Shown: piece by piece, positions 1 through 5,183 of the stretch
Layout: each line of letters starts with the position of its first letter
How positions within the stretch are numbered: position 1 is the first letter of the stretch
Source of the DNA: CAVPEW01 sp050247895
Lineage (GTDB): Bacteria; Actinomycetota; Acidimicrobiia; Acidimicrobiales; VFJN01
Assembly: GCA_050247895.1 (NCBI GenBank)
Contig: JBFWTJ010000203.1
Coordinates: forward strand, 1-7,450
Reading direction: 5' to 3'
DNA: 7,450 bases
Notes under the pieces: model-generated
Seen by the model: the letters and a program-made list of their open reading frames with translations, nothing else
Told to the model about the DNA's origin: nothing
Databases searched by the model: none
Position numbers and translations under genes: made by a program

Positions 1-124
1 CGCCGGCGAGGTTGGCGACCAGCAGGAGGTCGAGCAGCGGGGCCGGCAGGGGGACCACCATCATCGCCACGACGGCGACGATCGCGGCGGGGATCCCGAC
101 CTGGGCGAAGCGGCTGCTGCTCAC
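1..124 (-). CDS. flhA: Flagellar export gate protein FlhA, N-terminal fragment (cut by window edge)
   Basis: Only the first 41 codons are in the window; the gene runs off the left edge. It starts with GTG at 124-122. The peptide begins MSSSRFAQVGIPAAIVAVV and continues through a methionine pair into VVPLPAPLLDLLLVANLAG. FlhA proteins typically have a short N-terminus, a first transmembrane helix (here about residues 9-27), then the 'VPLP..LLDLLL..N' motif, and this fits closely. FlhA forms the nonameric ring of the flagellar type III export gate; its cytoplasmic domain, not visible here, docks chaperone-substrate complexes. A GGAGGT sequence lies only 3 bases before the start. The gene follows flhB after a 122-base gap, the usual gene order. 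Identification rests on a short stretch, but the motif and neighbours agree. Confidence 0.9.
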   Translation of the reverse strand, partial: MSSSRFAQVGIPAAIVAVVAMMVVPLPAPLLDLLLVANLAG

Positions 125-127
125 GAG

Positions 128-133
128 ACCTCC
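128..133 (-). promoter_or_regulatory. Shine-Dalgarno of flhA, unusually close to the start
   Basis: The minus strand reads GGAGGT followed by three bases (CTC) and then the GTG start of flhA. The match to the anti-Shine-Dalgarno sequence is strong, but the 3-base spacing is shorter than the usual 5-9. No other in-frame start nearby fits the FlhA N-terminus better, so this site supports the GTG at 124. The short spacing could lower initiation efficiency; that is inference. Confidence 0.6.
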
Positions 134-200
134 GGGGGAGGGTTCCGGTCCGCCGTCCGTGGCGCGGGTCGCGGCACCGTCGTGGTGCGCCCCACCGAGA

Positions 201-238
201 TCGGCAGGGCCCGGCCCGACCTGAGCGGCGGCGCCCGG
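201..238 (-). repeat. Diverged copy of the intergenic element also found before fliM
   Basis: Read on the minus strand, these 38 bases align with 5130-5167 at about 35 of 40 columns with a few single-base gaps (alignment by eye). The core is a 16-base exact match: 213-228 against 5142-5157, plus strand GGCCCGACCTGAGCGG. In this copy the two arms around the GCTCA loop are only partly complementary, so the hairpin is weaker than in the other copy. It begins 8 bases after the flhB stop codon. Confidence 0.45.
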
Positions 239-246
239 AGCCCGGC

Positions 247-1335
247 TCAGGCCGGGGTGGGGCCGACCATGTGGAGCACGCCGCCGAGCCGGGACCGCCG
301 GCCGACGGTCATCACGAAGGCGATGAGCCGGGCCACCGCGTCGTAGAGCTCGGGCGGGATCGCCTGGCCGACCTCGCACGCGCCGTGCAGGGCCCGGGCC
401 AGGGCGACGTCGCGCACGATGGGCGTGCCGTTCTCCTCGGCCAGGGCCCGGATGCGGGCCGCGACCCGGCCCTTGCCCTTGGCCACCACCCGGGGCGCGC
501 CGTCACCCGGCTCGTAGCGCACGGCCACCGCCACGTGGGTCGGGTTGACCACCACCGCCGTGGCCCCGGCCACGTCGGCCAGCATCCGGGCCCGGCTGAT
601 CTCGATCTGGCGGGAGCGCAGGCGGGCCCGCAGCGACGGGTCGCCCTCGGACTGGCGGTGCTCCTCGCGCACCTCCTGCTTGGTCATGCGCAGCTCACGG
701 CCGATCCGGCGCCGCTGGTAGCCGTAGTCCAGGACGGCCAGGACCAGGCCGGCCACCGCGGTGTCGCGCACCAGGCGCACCGCGGCGGTGCCGACCAGCT
801 GCAACGACCCCAACGCCCCCGGACCGCCCCCGTCGAGCAGCCGGGCCGGCAGCGGCGCGGTGGTGCGCCAGGCCACCGCGGTGAGCACGCCGAGCTTGAG
901 CAGGAGCTTGAGGGTCTCCCAGCCGTGCTGGGGCGAGGCCAGCCGCTTGAGGCCGGCCAGCGGGTTGAGGCGCTCGGCCTTGGGCTTGACGGCCTTGCCG
1001 CTGACCGCGAAGCCGACCTGGGCCACGTTGCCCACCACGCCGAGCACCATGAGCCCGACCGCCAGCGGGGCCAGGGCGACCACGCCGGCCCGCGCCCCGG
1101 CACCGAGCACGGCCAGCGCGGCGCCCTCGTCGGGCTCGGCGGCCCGGCGGGTGGCCTCGTGGAAGAAGCCGACCACGGCGTCGGCCCCGACGCGGAACAC
1201 CACCGGGGCCAGCAGGGCCGTGGCCAGCAGCTGGGTCCAGGCCACCAGGTCGGCCGAGCGGGCGATCTTGCCGTCGCGCCGGGCCTCGCGCTTGCGCCGT
1301 GGGGTCGGCGCCTCGGTCCGGTCGTCCTTGGCCAC
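247..1335 (-). CDS. flhB: Flagellar export switch protein FlhB
   Basis: This 362-residue protein matches the usual FlhB length. FlhB is the membrane component of the flagellar type III export apparatus that changes substrate specificity from rod/hook to filament proteins. The N-terminus has the family signature (TEAPTPRRKREARRDG, then K-I-A-R-S at about residues 23-27). Four hydrophobic segments follow, at roughly residues 31-50, 82-108, 142-160 and 180-203. The conserved linker MTKQEVREEHRQSEGDP is at 217-233. The autocleavage motif NPTH is intact at 264-267, so self-cleavage between N and P is expected. The GTG start at 1335-1333 lies one base after the fliR stop, implying translational coupling; no strong Shine-Dalgarno is present. 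The C-terminal tail after the cytoplasmic domain is short. All key residues that I can check are present. Confidence 0.97.
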   Translation of the reverse strand: MAKDDRTEAPTPRRKREARRDGKIARSADLVAWTQLLATALLAPVVFRVGADAVVGFFHEATRRAAEPDEGAALAVLGAGARAGVVALAPLAVGLMVLGVVGNVAQVGFAVSGKAVKPKAERLNPLAGLKRLASPQHGWETLKLLLKLGVLTAVAWRTTAPLPARLLDGGGPGALGSLQLVGTAAVRLVRDTAVAGLVLAVLDYGYQRRRIGRELRMTKQEVREEHRQSEGDPSLRARLRSRQIEISRARMLADVAGATAVVVNPTHVAVAVRYEPGDGAPRVVAKGKGRVAARIRALAEENGTPIVRDVALARALHGACEVGQAIPPELYDAVARLIAFVMTVGRRSRLGGVLHMVGPTPA

Positions 1336-1336
1336 C

Positions 1337-2119
1337 TCAGCCGCCGGCGCCCATCGCGCCGACCAGGCCCAGGCCCTGGCGCACGGCCCGGGACACCAGG
1401 CCGTCCACCGCGCCGGGCAGCAGGACCAGCGCCAGGCCGGTCACCGCGAAGGCGATGAGGATCTTGACCGGCATGCCGAGCAGGAAGACGTTCATGTTCG
1501 GCGCGGCCCGGGCCAGCAGGCCCAGCGCCACCTCGGCCAGGAACAGGGCGCCCAGGATCGGCGCGGCGAGCTGCACCGCGGCGAGCATCAGCGTGCCCAG
1601 GTCGCGGGTCAGCAGGTCGCTCACCCCGGCCAGCGACAACGTGGTGAGGGGCGCGGCGTCGAACGAGGCCATGAAGCCCCGGACCAGCACCAGGTGGCCC
1701 CCGGTGGCGAACAGCAGCGTGGTGGCCAGGAGCTGGTAGAAGCGACCGAAGACCGACACCACCGAGCCGCTCATCGGGTCGAGGACCTGGGCCATCCCCA
1801 GGCCGCTGCCCAGGTCGACGAGGCTGCCGGCGGCCTGGACCGCCGAGACCAGCACGACGCCGACGAAGCCCAGGGCCAGCCCCACCACGACCTGGAGCAC
1901 GGCCGCGGTGAGCAGCGGGCCGACCTCGAGGGGCACGCCGGCCTCGGCCACCCGGGGGCCGAGCGCGAGGGCCAGGGCCGCGGCGAACCCGGCCTTGACC
2001 TGGGCCGGCACCACCCGGGTCCCGAACGGCGGCGACACCGCGACCCACGCCCCGGCCCGGACCAGGGCCAGCAGGTAGCCCGAGATCACCTCGGGGCTGG
2101 CGTGGACGGTGAGCTCCAC
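1337..2119 (-). CDS. fliR: Flagellar export gate protein FliR
   Basis: This 260-residue, very hydrophobic protein has about six membrane segments and the normal FliR length. FliR combines with FliP and FliQ to form the helical export-gate core through which unfolded flagellar subunits pass. Family signatures visible: an early S-P-P-F-G at about residues 29-33, the 'G..LD..SG...A...DP' type stretch around 98-116 (D102, G104, D114, P115), and A-P-N-M-N-V-F-L-L-G-M-P-V-K-I at 206-220, which corresponds to the conserved 'P..N.F.LG.P.KI' motif. The start is GTG at 2119-2117, preceded by GAGG with a 7-base spacer; that site overlaps the fliQ stop codon, so the two genes are probably coupled. The TGA stop is one base from the flhB start. 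Confidence 0.96.
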   Translation of the reverse strand: MELTVHASPEVISGYLLALVRAGAWVAVSPPFGTRVVPAQVKAGFAAALALALGPRVAEAGVPLEVGPLLTAAVLQVVVGLALGFVGVVLVSAVQAAGSLVDLGSGLGMAQVLDPMSGSVVSVFGRFYQLLATTLLFATGGHLVLVRGFMASFDAAPLTTLSLAGVSDLLTRDLGTLMLAAVQLAAPILGALFLAEVALGLLARAAPNMNVFLLGMPVKILIAFAVTGLALVLLPGAVDGLVSRAVRQGLGLVGAMGAGG

Positions 2120-2128
2120 CGGGCGGCC

Positions 2129-2398
2129 TCAGCCGATCAGCGCGGGGATGAGGGCGAACAGGTCGCGGGTGAACCCGGTCAGCTCGGCGATCATCCAGTT
2201 GCCGCTGACCACCAGGACCAGCGCGATGCCGACCAGCTTGGGCACGAAGGTCAGGGTGAACTCCTGGACCTGGGTGACCGACTGGAGCACCGACACGGCC
2301 GAGCCGATGGCCAGGCTGACCAGCAGGATCGGGGCCGACAGCTTGGCCGTGACGACCATGGTCTGGATGGCGATCTGGATGATGGCGGCGTCGGTCAC
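2129..2398 (-). CDS. fliQ: Flagellar export gate protein FliQ
   Basis: This 89-residue protein has two hydrophobic helices (about residues 15-37 and 53-75), the size and topology of FliQ, a small subunit that packs around FliP/FliR in the export gate. The signature between the helices is LQSVTQVQEFTLTFVPKL, matching the family's 'Q..TQ.QE.TL.F.PK'. The start is GTG at 2398-2396. An AGGGA sequence 6 bases upstream overlaps the TAG stop of fliP and is a plausible ribosome binding site. Nine bases separate it from fliP and nine from fliR. Nothing looks abnormal. Confidence 0.96.
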   Translation of the reverse strand: MTDAAIIQIAIQTMVVTAKLSAPILLVSLAIGSAVSVLQSVTQVQEFTLTFVPKLVGIALVLVVSGNWMIAELTGFTRDLFALIPALIG

Positions 2399-2407
2399 CG
2401 GCGGTCC

Positions 2408-3328
2408 CTAGGAGAAGCTGGTGAGCAGGGACTCGACGACGAGGTCCCAGCCGTCGACCAGCACGAACAGCAGGAGCTTGAAGGGCAGCGAGACCAGGAC
2501 CGGCGGCAGCATCATCATCCCCATCGACATGAGCGACGAGCTCACGACCATGTCGATGACCAGGAACGGGATGAACACGATGAAGCCGATGACGAAGGCG
2601 GTCTTGAGCTCGGAGAGGATGAACGCGGGGACCAGGGCGGCCATCGACACGTCGTCGGGCCCGGCCGGCCGCTCGCCGCCGCTGGCCGACACGAACATGG
2701 CCAGCTCGCCCTCGTCGACCTCGCCCAGCATGAAGGCCCGGATGGGGCCCGAGGCCGCGTCGTAGGCCTCGGCGGTGGTCACCTCCCCGGCGAGGAGCGG
2801 CTGGAGGGCCTCGTCGTTGATCTGCGACAGGGTCGGTCCCATCACGAACAGGCTGAGGAACAGCGACAGGCCGACCAGGACCTGGTTCGGCGGCACGCCC
2901 TGCAGGCCGAGGGCGTTGCGGGTCAGGGACAGGACGATCACGATCCGGGTGAAGCTGGTCAGCATCACCATCAGCGCCGGCGCCAGGGAGATCAGCGTCA
3001 GGGCGATGATGATGAGGATGCTGTTGCTGGGCGCCTCGGCGTCGCCCAGGTCGAGGGTCACGCTGGCCCCGCCGGCGGCCACCGTCGGATCGGCCACCTC
3101 GGGGACGGCGGGCACCGCGGGGACCTCGGGCACCTCGGGCGCGGCGATCCCACCGGCCCCGGCCCCGACGACGGGCGCCACCGGGGCGGTCACCGTGGGG
3201 GCCTCCTGGCCCCCGGCCGGCTCCACGGCCAGCAGGGCGAGCGCGACGCCGGCCAGCGCGACGGCGGCCAGGCGGCGGAGCGGGCGGGTGGGGCGCGCCG
3301 GGGCGCGCCGTGACGGCGGCGGGGTCAC
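2408..3328 (-). CDS. fliP: Flagellar export gate protein FliP, with extended N-terminal exported segment
   Basis: FliP is the main subunit of the export-gate pore. From the chosen GTG (3328-3326) it is 306 residues, longer than the roughly 245 of enterobacterial FliP. Order: basic n-region (1-19), signal-peptide-like hydrophobic core (20-34), a Pro/Val/Ala-rich segment (about 41-100) with five P-x-V triplets at 64-78, then the conserved FliP body. The body includes a first membrane helix (103-122), LTSFTRIVIVLSLTRNALG (123-141), PPNQVLVGLSLF (146-157), and the C-terminal FILSELKTAFVIGF and PFLVIDMVVSS stretches (236-264). Start choice: an in-frame ATG at 3388 would overlap fliO by 52 bases, but in that overlap the fliO frame has mostly G/C-ending codons and the fliP frame does not. 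The GTG also lies 8 bases after the fliO stop and gives a more normal signal peptide. It has no strong Shine-Dalgarno. The function is secure; the start is less so. Confidence 0.93.
   Translation of the reverse strand: MTPPPSRRAPARPTRPLRRLAAVALAGVALALLAVEPAGGQEAPTVTAPVAPVVGAGAGGIAAPEVPEVPAVPAVPEVADPTVAAGGASVTLDLGDAEAPSNSILIIIALTLISLAPALMVMLTSFTRIVIVLSLTRNALGLQGVPPNQVLVGLSLFLSLFVMGPTLSQINDEALQPLLAGEVTTAEAYDAASGPIRAFMLGEVDEGELAMFVSASGGERPAGPDDVSMAALVPAFILSELKTAFVIGFIVFIPFLVIDMVVSSSLMSMGMMMLPPVLVSLPFKLLLFVLVDGWDLVVESLLTSFS
3095..3139 (-). repeat. Five 9-base tandem repeats inside fliP (P-x-V triplets)
   Basis: Five consecutive 9-base units run on the plus strand as CACCTCGGG, GACGGCGGG, CACCGCGGG, GACCTCGGG, CACCTCGGG. 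The unit is three codons long, so copy changes keep the fliP frame. Translated from the minus strand they give PEV-PEV-PAV-PAV-PEV in the segment between the FliP signal peptide and first membrane helix. The first and last units are identical; the middle ones differ at a few positions. Confidence 0.75.
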
Positions 3329-3336
3329 CGGGGCCG

Positions 3337-3720
3337 TCAGCCGCGACGAACGGTTCGCTCCCGGAGGCCGTCCAGGAGCGTCGTCCATGGCGGTGCGGGG
3401 CGGTCGTGACCGCCCGGGGCCCCCGTCCGTGGGGGCTGCGAGGACTCGGTGACGACCTCGTCGGCGGCACGCTCCGCCAGGAGGGTCACGTTCTGCTCGG
3501 TCACCCCGAGCACCAGGGCCCGGGGGCCCATCACCACGACGGCCAGCGACGACCCCCGCCCGAGGGGCTGGACCGCCACGACGTCGACGGCCCGGGACCG
3601 GCCCCGGCCACCGCCCACGCCCCGGGTCCGGCGCAACGCCCAGGCCGCCGCGGCCATGAGCCCCAGGACGATCCCGAGCGACACGACCAGGCGGGCGACG
3701 AGCGCGACGCCCTCGGTCAC
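3337..3720 (-). CDS. fliO: Flagellar biosynthesis protein FliO
   Basis: This 127-residue protein has one N-terminal membrane helix (about residues 5-29, followed by the basic stop-transfer residues RRTRG) and a small cytoplasmic domain. That is the FliO/FliZ architecture. The domain carries the typical beta-rich stretch: V-D-V-V-A-V-Q-P-L-G-R-G-S-S-L-A-V-V at about 45-62, then L-V-L-G-V-T-E-Q-N-V-T-L-L at 69-81. FliO helps assemble the FliP ring of the export gate. The start is GTG at 3720-3718, overlapping the fliN stop by four bases (GTGA), so coupling is likely; only a weak GGGGA lies upstream. The C-terminal 40 residues are Pro/Arg-rich and poorly conserved in the family. FliO is divergent in general, so the call rests on topology, motif and its place between fliN and fliP. 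Confidence 0.92.
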   Translation of the reverse strand: MTEGVALVARLVVSLGIVLGLMAAAAWALRRTRGVGGGRGRSRAVDVVAVQPLGRGSSLAVVVMGPRALVLGVTEQNVTLLAERAADEVVTESSQPPRTGAPGGHDRPAPPWTTLLDGLRERTVRRG

Positions 3721-4121
3721 CGGCGGTCGTCCCCGCCGTAGCCGACGATCTCGGTCAGGCGGACGCCGAACTCCTCGTCGACGACCACCACCTCGCCCCG
3801 GGCGATGAGGGTGCCGTTCACGAGCACGTCGATGGGGCTGCCCGCGGCCCGGTCCAGCTCGACCACCGAGCCGGGGCCCAGGGCGAGCAGGTCCCGGACC
3901 TGCATGCGGGTCCGACCCAGCTCGGCCGACACGGCCAGCTCGACGTCGGCCAGCAGGTCCAGGGGCGGGCTCCCCGCCCCGAGGCGCGCCGCGGTGCCCG
4001 GGATCGACGCGGTCGGCACGTCGGCCGCCGGCATGCCGACCGGCGGCACCTCGACCGTCGGAGGTCCGATCGGGGGCAGCCCGACGCCGGAGAGGTCCGG
4101 TTCGACGGCGGTGTCGCTCAT
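3717..4121 (-). CDS. fliN: Flagellar motor switch protein FliN
   Basis: This 134-residue protein has a Pro-rich, probably disordered N-terminus (1-50) and a complete SpoA/FliN domain (about 53-127). Signatures include the stretch L-L-A-D-V-E-L-A-V-S-A-E-L-G-R-T-R-M (56-73), LGPGSVVELDR (81-91), PIDVLVNGTLIARGEVVVV (96-114) and a C-terminal GVRLTEIV. FliN forms the lower, most abundant part of the C-ring with FliM and helps recruit export substrates. The ATG start at 4121-4119 overlaps the fliM stop by four bases (ATGA). It has a strong AGGAGG at 4129-4134 (minus strand) with 7 bases spacing, which sets the start clearly and suggests high translation. The next gene, fliO, overlaps by four bases. 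I see no CheC-like (FliY) domain, so this is a simple FliN. Confidence 0.97.
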   Translation of the reverse strand: MSDTAVEPDLSGVGLPPIGPPTVEVPPVGMPAADVPTASIPGTAARLGAGSPPLDLLADVELAVSAELGRTRMQVRDLLALGPGSVVELDRAAGSPIDVLVNGTLIARGEVVVVDEEFGVRLTEIVGYGGDDRR

Positions 4122-5119
4122 GCGTGTGCCTCCTGCACGATGGGGACCGCGGGTGCGGCGCCCGGCCCGGCGGCGCGGGCGCCGGGCCGCCCGGGGACCG
4201 ACGCAGGGCGCGGCCCGGGGGCCGGGTCCGCCAGGGGATCGACGATGACGGCGGCCAGGCGGGCGCCGCGGCGCCCGGCGGTGGCCGTGAAGCAGGGCTG
4301 CCCGGCGACGGCGACCGTGAGGGGGGCGTCGACGCGGTGGTGCAGCCCGATGACGTCGCCCACGGCCAGCCGGGTCACCGCCGACGACGTCAGCGAGACC
4401 GGGTCGAACCGCACGGCGACGTCGACGGCGGCCTGGCCCAGGGTCGCCCCCAGGGCCCCCCGCACCGCGGCGCCGTCGCCGGCCACCCGTCCCCGCTGGC
4501 CGGTGCCGGTGGCCCGCTGGTCGAGCACCGGCTGGAGCGAGGCCAGCGGCGTGACCAGGGCCATGGTCCCGTCCCCGCCGGCGATCCGCACGGTGAAGGT
4601 GGCCTCGACGGCCAGGTCGGTGGGCGAGGCCAGCTGCGCGAACTGGGGGTTCGACTCCTGCTGGACGACCTCGGGCCGGATGGGGGTGAGCGACTCCCAG
4701 GCGTAGGCCAGCTCGTGGAGCAGGCGGGTCACGACGTGGCGCACCAGGGCCTGCTCGATCTCGGTCAGCGGCCGCTCGGGGGTCGTGGGCACGCCCGTCC
4801 CGCCCAGGAGCCGGTCGACCATCGTGAAGGCCAGCGGCAGGGGCACGTGGAGCAGCGAGGCGCCCTCGAGGGGCGCCATCGTGAGCACGGCCAGGTGCGA
4901 GGGGTTGGGCAGGTCCCGGACGCACTCGTCGTAGGTGAGCTGCTGGATGCCCCGCACCGACACGTGGGACACGGCCCGCAGCGTGGTCGACAGGGCGGTG
5001 GTGGCCTGGCGGGCGAAGGTCTCGCCCACGATCTGCAGGGCCCGGGCGTGCTCGCGCGGGAAGGTGTTGGGACGGCGGAAGTCGTAGGGCGCCAGGGTCG
5101 ACGGGCGGGCCGCGGTCAC
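4118..5119 (-). CDS. fliM: Flagellar motor switch protein FliM, lacking the usual CheY-binding N-terminus
   Basis: FliM links FliG to FliN in the C-ring and normally binds phospho-CheY through its N-terminal tail. This protein is 333 residues. It starts MTAARPSTLAPYDFRRP, so the conserved YDFRRP block begins at residue 12. The middle domain shows GGTG at 107-110 (the GGxG motif that contacts FliG) and ESNPQF at 155-160. A SpoA domain spans about 220-292, with VDVAVRFDPVSLTSSAV at 232-248. A Pro/Ala/Gly-rich tail of about 40 residues ends the protein. The GTG start at 5119 is the only possible one: the upstream in-frame codons back to the flgE stop contain no ATG, GTG or TTG. There is no clear Shine-Dalgarno; a 12-bp hairpin ends 19 bases upstream. 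The 'LSQ.EIDALL' CheY-binding motif seen in many FliM proteins is absent. Its stop overlaps fliN. Confidence 0.95.
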   Translation of the reverse strand: MTAARPSTLAPYDFRRPNTFPREHARALQIVGETFARQATTALSTTLRAVSHVSVRGIQQLTYDECVRDLPNPSHLAVLTMAPLEGASLLHVPLPLAFTMVDRLLGGTGVPTTPERPLTEIEQALVRHVVTRLLHELAYAWESLTPIRPEVVQQESNPQFAQLASPTDLAVEATFTVRIAGGDGTMALVTPLASLQPVLDQRATGTGQRGRVAGDGAAVRGALGATLGQAAVDVAVRFDPVSLTSSAVTRLAVGDVIGLHHRVDAPLTVAVAGQPCFTATAGRRGARLAAVIVDPLADPAPGPRPASVPGRPGARAAGPGAAPAVPIVQEAHA

Positions 5120-5183
5120 GACACACCGTTCGGCCGGCCCGGGCCCGACCTGAGCGGTCGGGCCCGGCGGCCGGCGGACCTGC
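5120..5183. other. flgE-fliM intergenic gap (64 bases)
   Basis: In many flagellar operons flbD, motA, motB and fliL lie between flgE and fliM; here only 64 bases separate the two genes and no small gene fits. Most of the gap is taken up by the inverted repeat at 5139-5167. I see no T-rich tract and no obvious promoter. Confidence 0.7.
5139..5167 (-). promoter_or_regulatory. Perfect 12-bp inverted repeat (hairpin) between flgE and fliM
   Basis: The arms at 5139-5150 (CCGGGCCCGACC) and 5156-5167 (GGTCGGGCCCGG) are exact reverse complements, with a 5-base loop at 5151-5155 (TGAGC on the plus strand, GCTCA in the transcript). The 3' arm of the RNA hairpin ends 19 bases before the fliM start, and the 5' arm begins 16 bases after the flgE stop. 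No U-run follows on the minus strand, so it does not look like a standard intrinsic terminator. A role in protecting the flgE part of the mRNA, in partial attenuation, or in setting fliM translation is inference. A diverged relative lies after flhB at 201-238. Confidence 0.7.

Larger units (their letters stand above)
125..246. other. flhB-flhA intergenic gap (122 bases)
   Basis: This is the longest non-coding stretch in the window. I see no convincing small gene in it. It holds a diverged copy (201-238) of the element found upstream of fliM, a small inverted repeat (GCACC at 174-178 and GGTGC at 184-188, loop of 5), and the flhA ribosome binding site at its flhA-proximal end. No T-rich tract follows either hairpin, so a classical terminator is not supported. 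A promoter for flhA could lie here, but I recognise no clear -35/-10 pair. Confidence 0.5.

Noticed and set aside
271..1458. A 395-codon plus-strand open frame opposite flhB
   Set aside because: Low-complexity composition and complete overlap with a clear FlhB, including an intact NPTH motif on the other strand.
761..3313. An 850-codon open frame on the plus strand, opposite flhB, fliR, fliQ and fliP
   Set aside because: Its product is rich in His, Gln, Gly, Asp and Arg with no recognisable domain. It is the antisense shadow expected in very GC-rich DNA, where stop codons are rare; the minus-strand genes explain the region fully.
684..3470. A 928-codon minus-strand open frame in another frame across fliO to flhB
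   Set aside because: It is Arg/Pro/Gly-rich low complexity with no domain and runs across six recognised genes; it is an alternate-frame shadow.
5139..5167. The strong hairpin as a rho-independent terminator of flgE
   Set aside because: No run of U follows the stem on the transcribed strand, and the downstream genes belong to the same pathway; recorded as a hairpin of unknown role instead.
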